48,072 nt of DNA from Pseudomonadota bacterium (GTDB lineage: Bacteria > Pseudomonadota > Gammaproteobacteria > Xanthomonadales > Xanthomonadaceae): positions 1-48,072 of the forward strand of contig CAUJIN010000027.1 of the NCBI GenBank assembly GCA_963205495.1, read 5' to 3'. The notes under the pieces are model-generated. The model did no database searches. It was not told the DNA's origin and was given only the letters and a program-made list of their open reading frames with translations. Positions within the stretch are counted from its first letter, which is position 1. Each line of letters starts with the position of its first letter. Of the stretch, positions 1 to 8,270 are shown piece by piece. Both the position numbers and the translations under genes were made by a program.

Positions 1-140
1 TGTCTTCGGGCGACATCGCTGCGCGCATGAACCTCTCCCAGGGCACCGTGCGCAACTATCTTTCCGAGTGCATCGGCAAGCTCGGCGTCGGCAACCGCAT
101 CGAGGCCTACCGACTGGCGCGGCAGAAGGGCTGGCTGTAG
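1..140 (+). CDS. LuxR-family response regulator, C-terminal end (5' cut by window)
   Basis: Only the last 45 codons are inside the window, read from base 3 to a TAG at 138-140. The peptide runs SSGDIAARMNLSQGTVRNYL, then a second helix and ends in ARQKGWL. This is the recognition half of a GerE/LuxR helix-turn-helix, and the TVRNYLSE core plus RQKGW tail is the form seen in DesR/NarL-like two-component regulators. The receiver domain and any partner kinase lie outside the window. A decayed second copy of this same tail lies at about 1050-1193, so this stretch has been duplicated. The family call is secure; the signal it responds to cannot be told. Confidence 0.85.
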   Translation, partial: SSGDIAARMNLSQGTVRNYLSECIGKLGVGNRIEAYRLARQKGWL

Positions 141-213
141 CGCGTAATGTGAATAGTTCGCTGTGCCGGGCTCTTGCCGCACCGAACGGCTGGTTGTCGG
201 CAGCCGTGGAGAG

Positions 214-627
214 TCAGCGCATCTCCACCTCGATGCGACGCCCGCCTTCCGGCAATTCGAAAACGGCCTCGTCGAAGCGCGCGCGCCGCATCAGCCGGGG
301 ATTGTTGCTGAAGCCGTAGCCTTCCTTGGGGATGCCCAGCACCGTCTTGTCCAACGTGCCGTTTCCGTTCTCATCATGCATCACCAGAACGCCGTAACGC
401 CCCGGCTCCAAATCCGGAAAACGCAGGTCAACCTGGCCCTTGGATGCGTCCACGCGCCGTGCCGCGCGCGCCTTGGCGCGGCCATCCCATCCATCTTCCG
501 AATCGAATACCGCCACCACGATTTGACCCTTGTCGTTGGCCACACGGGTCAGGCGGACGTCCAGATCCGCGGCCAGCGACGATGTGGCGGTGGCCACGGA
601 GAACAACAAAACCAAAGCGCGCGTCAT
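214..627 (-). CDS. DUF2141-family secreted protein
   Basis: A 137-residue protein of the DUF2141 type. I chose the ATG at 627 because an AGGAG lies 9 bases upstream; an in-frame ATG at 645 lacks this. Residues 1-20 form a signal peptide (MTRALVLLFSVATATSSLAA), so it should be periplasmic or exported. The rest is a small beta-rich domain with a conserved Asp/Gly segment HDENGNGTLD near residues 84-93, typical of the family, followed by a GYGFSNNP motif. The molecular function of DUF2141 is not established, and none is assigned here. It stands alone, convergent with the LuxR fragment upstream, with no operon partner. Confidence 0.8.
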   Translation of the reverse strand: MTRALVLLFSVATATSSLAADLDVRLTRVANDKGQIVVAVFDSEDGWDGRAKARAARRVDASKGQVDLRFPDLEPGRYGVLVMHDENGNGTLDKTVLGIPKEGYGFSNNPRLMRRARFDEAVFELPEGGRRIEVEMR

Positions 628-1049
628 GGTGACTGGCTCCTGCATTCAGTTGAGGGAATGTCAGTGTCCATTGATGCACCACGATGTTCAGGTATCGCCT
701 GTCACCGTATTGGGTGACACGCGTCACCCCCGGTTGGGTCGCACGCGCCTGGCTACGCGCGTGGCGGTCTTTGAGGGAAGCGCAAATGACATCCGCGCCA
801 GGAGCAATCAACCGACTCCGGCATCGGCATCGTTCCTGCCGCATTTCCATCACCCGCGCGTGGGCTTCAACGTCAGGCAAAACCCAAGCACCCGCGCCAG
901 TTTGCCGACGGTTTCAATCGTGGGGAATCGGAGTGGTCAAGGCTGTGGCCGGCTGCGCCGCGCGCCCGACATTCACGTCGCCGATATCGAAGTGCCCGTT
1001 GCCAACGGGCCCGGAGCTGGCGCATGGCGTGCGGCACCGCCGTCCGTCG
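628..1049. other. Intergenic stretch without a convincing gene
   Basis: About 420 bases upstream of the DUF2141 gene. The reading frames crossing it lack start signals and resemble no family I know. Two short inverted repeats built on GTCACC/GGTGAC lie near 689-725 and could be operator-like, but nothing ties them to a regulator. The last 100 bases or so may be older, more decayed sequence of the LuxR-like gene whose clear remnant starts at about 1050. Confidence 0.4.
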
Positions 1050-1193
1050 GCGAGGGTCGTCATGGGCCGGAAATGCTGCGCACATGAACTTCCCCCAGGG
1101 CACCGCGCGCATCTTTCCGAGTGCATCGGCAAGCTGGGCGTCTCCAACCGCATCGAGGCCTGGCGGCTGGCGCGGCAGAAGGGTTGGCTGTAG
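1050..1193 (+). pseudogene. Decayed duplicate of LuxR-type regulator C-terminus
   Basis: This stretch matches bases 20-140 of the window closely. Both copies share the bases for the MNLSQGT segment, the TTTCCGAGTGCATCGGCAAG block and the terminal GGCAGAAGGGTTGGCTGTAG (one base different). Relative to the intact tail, four bases (AACT) are missing after the GTGCGC/GCGCGC position at about 1116, which shifts the frame in the helix-turn-helix. Another single-base length difference lies near 1060-1070. No single frame therefore encodes the domain, though ECIGKLGVSNRIEAW and ARQKGWL can still be read at the end. Weaker resemblance (a GPELA-like linker) may reach back to about 1010. It is a relic of a tandem or dispersed duplication, not a functional gene. 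Confidence 0.8.
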
Positions 1194-1211
1194 CGCACCC
1201 GATCCCGCCCC

Positions 1212-1294
1212 GTAGAGCGCAGCTTGCTGCGCTATCCGGCGCCGCTGTCTGATTCCTACCTGCCTCTACGACATCGCAGCAAGCTGCGCTCTAC
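1212..1294. repeat. REP pair (REPIN-like inverted hairpins)
   Basis: Bases 1212-1231 (GTAGAGCGCAGCTTGCTGCG) are repeated as a perfect 20-base reverse complement at 1275-1294. Each arm is itself a hairpin: AGCGCAG, loop CTTG, CTGCGCT in the left arm. Two short palindromic units facing each other across a 43-base spacer is the layout of REP doublets (REPINs), which are common in Xanthomonadaceae and Pseudomonas. The right arm ends three bases before the surviving coding sequence of a truncated tehB, so it marks the breakpoint. Confidence 0.75.
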
Positions 1295-1297
1295 GGC

Positions 1298-1588
1298 TTC
1301 ATCGCCTGCACGGTCACCCTGATGTTCCTGCGCCCCGATCGCGTGCCCGAGGTGATCGGGGACATGCATGCGCACACCCTGGCGGGTGGCTGCAACCTGA
1401 TCGTGTGCGCCATGGACACCGCGACCACGCCCTGCCCGATCGGGTTTCCCTTCACCTTCGGCGAGGGGGCGCTGAAGGACACCTACGCGGGCTGGGAAGT
1501 GCTCAAGTACAACGAGGACCTCGGCACCATGCACAACGGCGCGCAGCTCCAGTTCGCCACCCTGCTGGCGCGCAAGCCGGCCGCATGA
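1298..1588 (+). pseudogene. tehB: TehB-like methyltransferase, C-terminal remnant
   Basis: The frame from TTC at 1298 to TGA at 1588 reads FIACTVTLMFL, then GGCNLIVCAMDT, CPIGFPFTFGEGALK, the GWEVLKYNEDLG segment and FATLLARK. This is collinear with the last ~95 residues of TehB, the SAM-dependent tellurite-resistance methyltransferase of about 197 residues. The N-terminal half with the SAM-binding glycine motif is absent; the sequence upstream is the REP pair instead. An ATG at 1322 would give an 88-residue peptide, but it could not bind SAM and has no evident ribosome-binding site. I infer loss of the 5' half by rearrangement at the repeat. The remaining part is well preserved, so the break is probably recent. 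Confidence 0.8.
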
Positions 1589-1589
1589 A

Positions 1590-2057
1590 TCAGCGGGACG
1601 CGCCGGCGAACTCCCGCTGGCGCCAGGCCTCGTACACGGCAATTGCCACGGCATTGGAGAGATTGAGGCTGCGGTTGTCCGGCCGCATCGGCAGGTAGAG
1701 GCGTCGATCCTCCGGCACCGCGGCCAGCGCCGCCTCCGGCAGGCCGCGGGTTTCCGAGCCGAACATGAGCGCATCGCCCGGCGCATAGGCCACCCGGTCG
1801 AACCGCACGCGCGCCTTCGAGGAAAACGCGAACAGCCGTGCCGGCCGCACCGCGTCGAGGAACGCCTGCAGCGAGGAGTGCACGCGCAGATCCATGAACT
1901 CGCGGTAATCGAGCCCGGCGCGGCGCATCTTCGCGTGGTCGATGGGAAAGCCCAGCGGTTCGATCAGGTGCAGCGCCGCGCCCGCGTTGGCGCACAGGCG
2001 GATGACGTTGCCGGTGTTGGGCGGGATTTCCGGTTCGTAGAGGACGACGTGGAACAT
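1590..2057 (-). CDS. trmL: tRNA (cytidine(34)-2'-O)-methyltransferase TrmL
   Basis: 155 residues, the usual TrmL length, starting MFHVVLYEPEIPPNTGNVIR. It belongs to the SPOUT class: the N-terminal PPNTGNVIRLCAN segment (residues 12-24), GSETRGLP (100-107) and the knot-forming RSLNLSNAVAIAVYE (129-143) are all present. TrmL methylates the ribose of the wobble base in tRNA-Leu isoacceptors in the cytoplasm. The reading frame is open a further 47 codons upstream, but that extension has no family resemblance, so the start at 2057 is preferred. Its end abuts the tehB remnant on the opposite strand. Identification is strong. Confidence 0.93.
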   Translation of the reverse strand: MFHVVLYEPEIPPNTGNVIRLCANAGAALHLIEPLGFPIDHAKMRRAGLDYREFMDLRVHSSLQAFLDAVRPARLFAFSSKARVRFDRVAYAPGDALMFGSETRGLPEAALAAVPEDRRLYLPMRPDNRSLNLSNAVAIAVYEAWRQREFAGASR

Positions 2058-2191
2058 CTGCGCATTGTCCCAGAACCAGGATGCGATCCGGCACCCGTGC
2101 GGATCACGCGAAGATGCGCCGCGCGGGCCCTGGAACCTGCCGCAGCGGCGGACGAAAGGAGCGCAGCGCGGCCCGCGAATTGTGAAGAAAG

Positions 2192-2220
2192 TTGACAACT
2201 CAGGGCGCGCGGCGCATTAC
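2192..2220 (+). promoter_or_regulatory. Candidate sigma-70 promoter for the DUF1800/DUF1501 operon
   Basis: A perfect -35 hexamer TTGACA lies at 2192-2197. CATTAC at 2215-2220 is 17 bases downstream as a poor -10. The position, about 50 bases before the DUF1800 start, is suitable, but the weak -10 keeps confidence low. Confidence 0.3.
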
Positions 2221-2272
2221 TGCCCCCGCGCGTCGTGAATCGGGGGGCGACAAGCGCGGTCAGGAGCTGAAG

Positions 2273-4126
2273 ATGCAAGGAAGCACGTCCCGCCTTCCGG
2301 GCCTTGGTGCGATCAGGGCCTTCGCCGCTGCGGCCTTTCTGCTGGGTGCGCTGTCGCCCGGCGCGGCCGCTGCGCAGACGCTGTTCGACGACGGCTTCGA
2401 ATCGCCCGCCGACTGGCCGGAAAACGATGCGGCGGCGGCGCGCTTCCTGGCCCAGGCGACCTTCGGGCCGACCCTTGCGCAGATCGCGCGGCTGCGCCAG
2501 ATCGGCTACCCGGCCTGGCTCGACGAGCAGTTCGCGGCACCCGTCTCCACCCAGGTGCCCTACCTGAACTGGGTTACGGCGCAGCCCGAGCAGCCCGACG
2601 GCAACTCGGTCACCGACGGCACCCGGCTGGAAATCTGGACGATCAACGCGCTCGGCACCCCGGACCCGAGCCGCGGCCACGCCCTGCCCACCGACCAGCT
2701 GCGCCAGCGCGTGGCGTTCGCCTGGAGCCAGGTGTTCGTCGTCTCGGCGCTCAACGGCACCCTGATCTACGAGCCCTGGGCGCTGGCGGACTGGAACGAC
2801 ATGCTGGCCGAGAACGCCTTCGGCAATTACCGCGATCTCCTGCGCGAGGTGACCCTGCACGGCGCGATGGGCGTGTACCTGAGCCATATCCAGAACCGCA
2901 AGCAGGATCTTGCGCTCAACGTGCGGCCGGACGAGAACTATGCGCGCGAGGTGATGCAGCTCTTCTCCATCGGTCTGGTGCAGCTCAACCCCGACGGCAC
3001 GGTGCGCGACGGTGACCCAGCCACGCCCGGGGTGCAGCCGGTGCCGACCTACGATCAGGCCACGGTGCGCGGCTTCGCGGCCGTCTTCACCGGATGGAAC
3101 TGGAACAACACCGGCTGCGGCGTCAACGGGCACGTGTGCTGCACCGTGGCCAGCTACGGCAACTGCGGACCGATCGGCGAGGCCAGCCACGACAAGCTCG
3201 CCTGGCAGCTGCCGATGCAGCCGATCGAGGCCTTCCACGACAACACCAGTAACAAGCAGCTGCTGGTCTATCCCGGCGTGGCCCTGCCCGGGGGCGTGCT
3301 GGCGGCCGGCGGCACGGCGCAGCAGGAGCTGGATGCCGCGCTCGACAACATCTTTCACCACCCCAACGTCGGGCCCTTCCTCGCGCTGCGGCTGATCCAG
3401 CGGCTGGTCACCAGCAACCCCACGCCCGCCTATGTCGGGCGCGTGGCCGCGGCGTTCGACGACAACGGCGCGGGCGTGCGCGGCGACCTGGGTGCGATGG
3501 TGCGCGCGGTGCTGCTCGATGAAGAGGCGCGCCGCGGTCATCTTGCCCGGCCCACGGTCTTCGGCAAGCTGCGCGAGCCGCTGATCCGCACCACCCACCT
3601 GTGGCGGGCGATGGACGCACGCTCGGAGAGCGGGCGCATCAAGACCCTGGAGCCGTGGCCGCCGATCCAGGACTGGTACGGCCAGGGCCCGCTGCGCTCG
3701 CCCTCGGTGTTCAACTTCTACCGCCCCGACTTCAGCCCGCTGGGCGCGGTGGCGAACGCGGGGCTCGTGGCCCCCGAATTCCAGATCCTCACCGACTCCA
3801 CCGCCGTGGACACGGCCAACCGCCTGTTCAGCCTGTCGTTCTGCTGGTGGACCGCCCCCGGCGATCCCTTCGGCGGCAGCTGCTGGGCGCAGGGCGAGGC
3901 GGTCCTGCACCTGGATACTGCGCGCGACATGGGGCTCTCCGTCGCCGCGCTGATCGACCGCTACGACCTGCTGTTCCTCTCCGGCCAGATGTCCCCGCAG
4001 ATGCGCAGCGTGCTGACCACGCGCCTGAACGCGGTCGGCGGCAGCGGCAACGAGCGCACGCGCCGGCGGGTGCAGCACGCGCTGTACCTGATCCTCAATT
4101 CGCCCGAATACGCGATCCAGAAGTAG
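2273..4126 (+). CDS. DUF1800 domain-containing secreted protein
   Basis: 617 residues. The ATG at 2273 has AGGAG seven bases upstream; the open frame upstream of it is not protein-like. Residues 1 to about 35 are a signal peptide. They are followed by LFDDGFESPADW (residues 37-48), a motif otherwise seen at the C-termini of Lysobacterales exoproteins. The DUF1800 core begins with AARFLAQATFGPT and contains LRQRVAFAWSQVF, NYAREVMQLFSIGL and the FTGWNW segment. DUF1800 proteins are nearly always encoded next to DUF1501 proteins, as here (7-base gap). The pair is exported, but the biochemical role is unknown. Cysteine-rich CGVNGHVCC near 280-290 may form disulfides. Family call is strong, function unassigned. 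Confidence 0.9.
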   Translation: MQGSTSRLPGLGAIRAFAAAAFLLGALSPGAAAAQTLFDDGFESPADWPENDAAAARFLAQATFGPTLAQIARLRQIGYPAWLDEQFAAPVSTQVPYLNWVTAQPEQPDGNSVTDGTRLEIWTINALGTPDPSRGHALPTDQLRQRVAFAWSQVFVVSALNGTLIYEPWALADWNDMLAENAFGNYRDLLREVTLHGAMGVYLSHIQNRKQDLALNVRPDENYAREVMQLFSIGLVQLNPDGTVRDGDPATPGVQPVPTYDQATVRGFAAVFTGWNWNNTGCGVNGHVCCTVASYGNCGPIGEASHDKLAWQLPMQPIEAFHDNTSNKQLLVYPGVALPGGVLAAGGTAQQELDAALDNIFHHPNVGPFLALRLIQRLVTSNPTPAYVGRVAAAFDDNGAGVRGDLGAMVRAVLLDEEARRGHLARPTVFGKLREPLIRTTHLWRAMDARSESGRIKTLEPWPPIQDWYGQGPLRSPSVFNFYRPDFSPLGAVANAGLVAPEFQILTDSTAVDTANRLFSLSFCWWTAPGDPFGGSCWAQGEAVLHLDTARDMGLSVAALIDRYDLLFLSGQMSPQMRSVLTTRLNAVGGSGNERTRRRVQHALYLILNSPEYAIQK

Positions 4127-4133
4127 GAGCCGG

Positions 4134-5558
4134 ATGATGAACTTCGACCGCCGCGCCTTCCTGCGCCGCTCCCTCCACACCGCGCTCGGCGGCGTCGGCC
4201 TGTACACGGCCCTGGGCAACCTCAGGGTGCTGGCCGCGGCGGCGCAGCCGCGCGGCGGCGGCAGCGACTACCGCGCCCTGGTCTGCGTGTTCCTGTTCGG
4301 CGGCAACGACAGCATCAACACGGTGATGCCCTGGAGTGCCGGCCAGTACAACGACTACCGCAGCTCGCGCCAGCAGCTCATTGCCAGCGGCGGGCTGGCC
4401 TTCGAGCAGGCGCAGATCCAGGCGCAGTCCCTCAACGCGCTCGCCAACGGCCTGCCGGGCGACGGCGGCAGCTACGGGCTGCACCCGGCACTGTCGGGTC
4501 TGCGCGGGCTGTTCAACCAGGGCAAGGCGGCGATCGTCGCCAACGTGGGCACCCTGCTCTATCCGGTGACGCGTCCCCAGTACCAGGCCGGCACGGTGCC
4601 GGTGCCGCCGCAGCTCTTCTCCCATTCGGACCAGAGCGTGTTCTGGCAGACCTCGCGGCCCGACGACGCCAACGCCAACGGCTGGGGCGGGCGGGTGGCC
4701 GATCTGCTGTACGAACAGAACCCGGGCGTGATCCCGATGGCGATCTCGCTGGCCGGCAACAACCCGTTCCAGCGCGGCGCGATCACCAGTTCCTACGGCA
4801 TGAGTGCGGGCGGGATCGACGCCATGAGCTATCTGGGCGGCGGCCCGGAGTCCTGGGTCATCGGCGCGAACGCGAACGACGTGGCGGCCTACGAGGCCCT
4901 GATCGCCGAAGGCGCGCAGGCGCATCTTCTGGAGCGCGCTTTCGCCGACACCAACCGGCGCGCCATCGCGGCCTATGAAATCGTGCGCGGTGCGCTCGCC
5001 GGGCAGGCACTGCCGGTCACGCCGTTCCCCAACACCTCGCTCGGCGGCCAGCTGGCGATGGTGGCGCGGCTGATGAAGGCGCGCCAGGCGCTGGGTATGC
5101 GGCGCCAGGTGTTCTTCTGCTCGGTGGGCAACTACGACACCCACAGCTACCAGGTCGATCAGCAGGAGGCGAACCTGGGCGAGCTGTCCGAGGCACTGGT
5201 GGCTTTCCATGCCGCCACCGAGGAACTGGGTCTGGGCGATGCGGTGACGAGCTTCACCGCCTCGGACTTCGGGCGCAGCCTGGGCATCAACGGCGACGGC
5301 ACCGACCACGGCTGGGGTGGCCACCACTTCGTCATCGGCAACGCCGTGCAGGGCCAGCGCTTCTACGGGACCATGCCCTCGCTTCGCGCCAGCAATAATC
5401 CCGATGACACCGGCTACGGGCAGATCATCCCGACCACCGCGGTGGACCAGTACGCCGCCACCCTGGCGCGCTGGCTGGGCGTGGCGGATACCGACATCGC
5501 CGACATCTTCCCGAGCCTGGTGAACTTTTCCGCCAGCGATCTGGGCTTCATGGGCTGA
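4134..5558 (+). CDS. DUF1501 domain-containing protein, Tat-exported
   Basis: 474 residues beginning MMNFDRRAFLRRS, a twin-arginine signal (RR followed by a hydrophobic stretch and an AAAAQ cleavage region), so it is probably folded before export. The core has the DUF1501 hallmarks: VCVFLFGGNDSINTVMPW, PALSGLRGLFNQGKAAIVAN, the YDTHSYQ segment and TASDFGRSLGINGDGTDHGWGG. The DHGWGG/HFV region resembles the metal site of alkaline-phosphatase-like hydrolases, the superfamily in which DUF1501 is usually placed. It follows the DUF1800 gene by seven bases with a TAGGAG ribosome site inside the gap, so both are one operon. The gene ends 11 bases inside the convergent rsuA-like gene. The substrate is unknown. 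Confidence 0.9.
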   Translation: MMNFDRRAFLRRSLHTALGGVGLYTALGNLRVLAAAAQPRGGGSDYRALVCVFLFGGNDSINTVMPWSAGQYNDYRSSRQQLIASGGLAFEQAQIQAQSLNALANGLPGDGGSYGLHPALSGLRGLFNQGKAAIVANVGTLLYPVTRPQYQAGTVPVPPQLFSHSDQSVFWQTSRPDDANANGWGGRVADLLYEQNPGVIPMAISLAGNNPFQRGAITSSYGMSAGGIDAMSYLGGGPESWVIGANANDVAAYEALIAEGAQAHLLERAFADTNRRAIAAYEIVRGALAGQALPVTPFPNTSLGGQLAMVARLMKARQALGMRRQVFFCSVGNYDTHSYQVDQQEANLGELSEALVAFHAATEELGLGDAVTSFTASDFGRSLGINGDGTDHGWGGHHFVIGNAVQGQRFYGTMPSLRASNNPDDTGYGQIIPTTAVDQYAATLARWLGVADTDIADIFPSLVNFSASDLGFMG

Positions 5559-6255
5559 ACAGGCGGGCCAGGTCGGCGGCGTCGAGCGCGCGCCACTGCC
5601 CCGGCTCCAGCGCCAGCGCGTCCAGCCGCAGGCCGCCGACGGCGACGCGGCGCAGCGCGACGACGGCGTTGCCGGTAGCGGCGAACATGCGGCGCACCTG
5701 GTGGTAGCGGCCTTCGGTGACGGTGAGGCGCGCGCGGCGCGGGCCGAGCGTCTCCAGGTGCGCGGGTGCCAGCGGCGTGGTTTCCGATTCGAGCATCAGG
5801 GTGCCCGAGGCGAAGCGCTCGGCCTCGTCGCCGGCGAGGTCCTGCGCCAGCTCGGCTTCGTAGACCTTGGGGACGCGGGATTTGGGCGAAATGATCCGGT
5901 GCAGGAGCTGGCCGTCGTCGGTCAGCAGCAGCAGACCCGAGGTGTCCCGGTCGAGCCGGCCGACGGTGGACAGCGCCGGCTTGCGCAGCCGGAAGCGCGG
6001 CGGCAGGAGGTCGTATATCAGGCGCGAGGGATCGCGCGTGGAGCAGGTGTAGCCGACCGGCTTGTCGAGCGCGATGACAACCCCGGGCGCGGGGTCCAGC
6101 GGTTCGCCGTCGATGCGCACGGTTTCGTGCGGCACCCGGTCGTCGCCGTAGAGCGGCTCGCCGTCGGCGCCGGTGACGCGGCCGTCCGCGAACAGCGCCA
6201 GCACCTCGCGGCGGCTGCCGTAGCCAAGATTGGCGATCTGGCGAAGCAGGCTCAT
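5548..6255 (-). CDS. rsuA: RsuA-family pseudouridine synthase
   Basis: 235 residues. An N-terminal S4 RNA-binding region (MSLLRQIANLGYGSRREVLA) is followed by a pseudouridine synthase domain with the catalytic GRLDRDTSG at 99-107 (Asp102) and the C-terminal EGRYHQVRRMFAA motif. RsuA converts U516 of 16S rRNA to pseudouridine; close relatives RluB/E/F act on 23S rRNA, so the site is inferred from length and layout. Its ATG overlaps the stop of the upstream methyltransferase gene by four bases (ATGA), showing translational coupling and joining two rRNA-modifying enzymes. The 3' end overlaps the DUF1501 gene on the other strand. Confidence 0.87.
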   Translation of the reverse strand: MSLLRQIANLGYGSRREVLALFADGRVTGADGEPLYGDDRVPHETVRIDGEPLDPAPGVVIALDKPVGYTCSTRDPSRLIYDLLPPRFRLRKPALSTVGRLDRDTSGLLLLTDDGQLLHRIISPKSRVPKVYEAELAQDLAGDEAERFASGTLMLESETTPLAPAHLETLGPRRARLTVTEGRYHQVRRMFAATGNAVVALRRVAVGGLRLDALALEPGQWRALDAADLARLFSP

Positions 6256-7286
6256 CGGCGCGGCTCCCGCGCGTGGATCACCTTGAAGCCGTCGTGCTCG
6301 GCGGTGCGGCGCACGGTGCCGAATCGCGCCTCCAGCTCGGCCTCGTAGGGCAGGTGCCGGTTGGCGACCAGCCACAGCGCACCGCCGGGCGCCAGCGCCG
6401 CCGCGGCCGATGCGATGAAGGCGCGGCCCAAGGCAGGATCGTCGGCGCGGCCGACGTGGAAGGGCGGGTTCATCACCACGGCATCGAAGGGGCCGGGCAG
6501 GCCGCGGGTCACGTCGTGCCAGTGCAGACTGATGTCGATGGCTGCGTTCTCCAGATTGCGCCGCGCCGGTTCCAGGGCGCGCGCGTCGGCCTCGAAGAGG
6601 TCGAGCGCGGTGATCCCCGGACAGCGGCGCAGCAGTGCCATCGAGAGAAAACCCCAGCCCGCGCCGGCGTCGGCGGCGCGGCCGGAAAGATCCGCCGGCA
6701 GCTGCTCGGTCAGCAGTGCCGAGGCGGCGTCGATCCGGTCCCAGGCGAAGAGGCCGGGCCGGGTCCAGAAGGAAAACTCGCCCTGCGCGAGGTGCCGCAC
6801 TTCGCCCAGCGCGCGCCACTGCGCCAGGAGCTCGGCGTTGATCCGCGCCGGATCCTTGCGCGCCCAGGCGATGCGGCAGCGGTGCTTGGAGCCGGCCTGC
6901 GCCTCGCCCAGCAGGGCGGCCAGGTCGTCGCGCAGTGTGCCCCCGCCCTCGCTGTTGCCGGCGACCGCGGCGATCAGGCCGCCGGGTGTGAGCGCATCCA
7001 GCGCCTGCGCCAGCCGGGCGCGCGAGGCCTCGCGCGAGCGCGGGGCCAGCACCAGGGCGGCGGCGCAGCTTTCGGCCGCGGGTTCCGGCGTTGCGTCGAA
7101 GCCGTGCGCTGCCAGCCTCTCGAACGCCGGCCGCAGCGGCTGCACGCAGCGCCACCCGGGCCGCGGCAGGCCGTGCCCGAGGCGCGCGTCGAAAAAGGCG
7201 ACCTCGCCCGCCGGCAGGGTGAACGCGCCGGTGTCCAGCGCCCAGGCCAGAGCCGCCAGCGGCGCGTCCTCATCCAATCCGTTCAT
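6252..7286 (-). CDS. rsmC: RsmC/RlmG-like rRNA guanine-N2 methyltransferase
   Basis: 344 residues with the two-domain layout of RsmC: a degenerate N-terminal methyltransferase-like half, then a catalytic half with the SAM motif DAGAGWG (206-212), the acidic DLFEAD strand end and the NPPF catalytic tetrapeptide (273-276, VMNPPFHVG). RsmC methylates G1207 of 16S rRNA; RlmG acts on 23S rRNA and cannot be excluded by eye. The first ATG with sense upstream is at 7286, inside the 3' end of the ELM1-family gene (17-base overlap). The four-base overlap with rsuA downstream makes a compact operon. Confidence 0.85.
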   Translation of the reverse strand: MNGLDEDAPLAALAWALDTGAFTLPAGEVAFFDARLGHGLPRPGWRCVQPLRPAFERLAAHGFDATPEPAAESCAAALVLAPRSREASRARLAQALDALTPGGLIAAVAGNSEGGGTLRDDLAALLGEAQAGSKHRCRIAWARKDPARINAELLAQWRALGEVRHLAQGEFSFWTRPGLFAWDRIDAASALLTEQLPADLSGRAADAGAGWGFLSMALLRRCPGITALDLFEADARALEPARRNLENAAIDISLHWHDVTRGLPGPFDAVVMNPPFHVGRADDPALGRAFIASAAAALAPGGALWLVANRHLPYEAELEARFGTVRRTAEHDGFKVIHAREPRR

Positions 7287-8268
7287 CACCTTCCCAGCCA
7301 AAGTGCTCGCGAATCGCCGCGGCCACGCGCGCGGTCTCGCGCAGCGGCACGATCTCCGCCGGATCAAAGCTTTCGCCCAGCATCCGCACCCGCCCACTCT
7401 CGCGGAGCGATTCCACGAAGCGTCCGACCTTGCCGCCGACCGGCCGCGGCGCGAAGGTGAAGACGGGCGCGCGGGTGGCGGCGGCCTCGCTGAGGAGGTT
7501 GACCGAATCGGGCGTCGCGAGGATCGCGTCGGCCCAGGCGAGGAAGCCGGCGTAGGGGTTTTCGCCATCCTCCGCGCCGTGCCACTGGCGACCGGGGATG
7601 CCGGCGAAATCGCGCCGCGCGGCGGCGCGCAGCCAGTCCGGCGTGCGGCGCGAGCTGGTCACCAGCAGGCTGCCGCCGGTCCGCGCCAGCTGCGCCCGGA
7701 CGGCGTCCGCCAGCCCGCCCCAATAGGCCTCGTCCAGCGCCAGCGCGCGGGTGGGTCCACCGATCAGGAGCGCCAGCCGCGGCGCGGGCAGATCGGCGAA
7801 GGCGGCATAGCGCTCGCGCGCCCGCGCCAGCCAGGCGTCGTCGACGGCGTTGAGGCCGCCGCGCGCGGTGATGACGTTTTCGCCGCGCAGCCGGTCGTGC
7901 TCGGGCACCACCACCAGATCGAAATGGCTCGGGTCGATGCGCGGATCGAGGATCTGCACGACGCGGCACGTACCCTTGCCGGCCTCGCGCAGCAGGCGCG
8001 CCGCGAGCGCGGCCTGACGCCCGCAGCCGACGACGAGCTCGGGCCAGGGCGCGCGCAGTCGCGCAGCGAATGCGGGCCCGAATGCCCGCGCCGCGCCGGG
8101 CAGGCGACGGGGCGCGCTCCAGCGCCACGGCGCGCGGGATTCGAGCCGCAGCGCCTCGACCGCTGGCGCGAGCAGCGAGGCCAGCGTCAGCGCCTGGTTC
8201 TCGTTGCCTGCCGCGCCGTCGCTGAGCACCAGCGCGCGGCGCGTCGGCGACGCGGGTATCGCGCCCAC
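7270..8268 (-). CDS. Mitochondrial fission ELM1 family (DUF1022) protein
   Basis: About 332 residues. No ATG is available, so the start is taken as GTG at 8268 (LTVGAIPASPTRRALVLSDG region); a TTG at 8274 overlapping the LysR stop codon is an alternative. The sequence has the family's VLSDGAAGNENQA opening, VGCGRQAALAARLLR, VVVPEHDRL, LIGGPTRALALD and the TPDSVNLLSEAAATRAPVF segment. The fold is GT-B-like and the bacterial members lie among envelope or glycan genes, but no reaction has been proven for them; the name comes from the plant homologue. It sits between LysR and rsmC with overlaps on both sides, so it is probably cotranscribed. Confidence 0.8.
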   Translation of the reverse strand: MGAIPASPTRRALVLSDGAAGNENQALTLASLLAPAVEALRLESRAPWRWSAPRRLPGAARAFGPAFAARLRAPWPELVVGCGRQAALAARLLREAGKGTCRVVQILDPRIDPSHFDLVVVPEHDRLRGENVITARGGLNAVDDAWLARARERYAAFADLPAPRLALLIGGPTRALALDEAYWGGLADAVRAQLARTGGSLLVTSSRRTPDWLRAAARRDFAGIPGRQWHGAEDGENPYAGFLAWADAILATPDSVNLLSEAAATRAPVFTFAPRPVGGKVGRFVESLRESGRVRMLGESFDPAEIVPLRETARVAAAIREHFGWEGDERIG

Positions 8269-8270
8269 GG

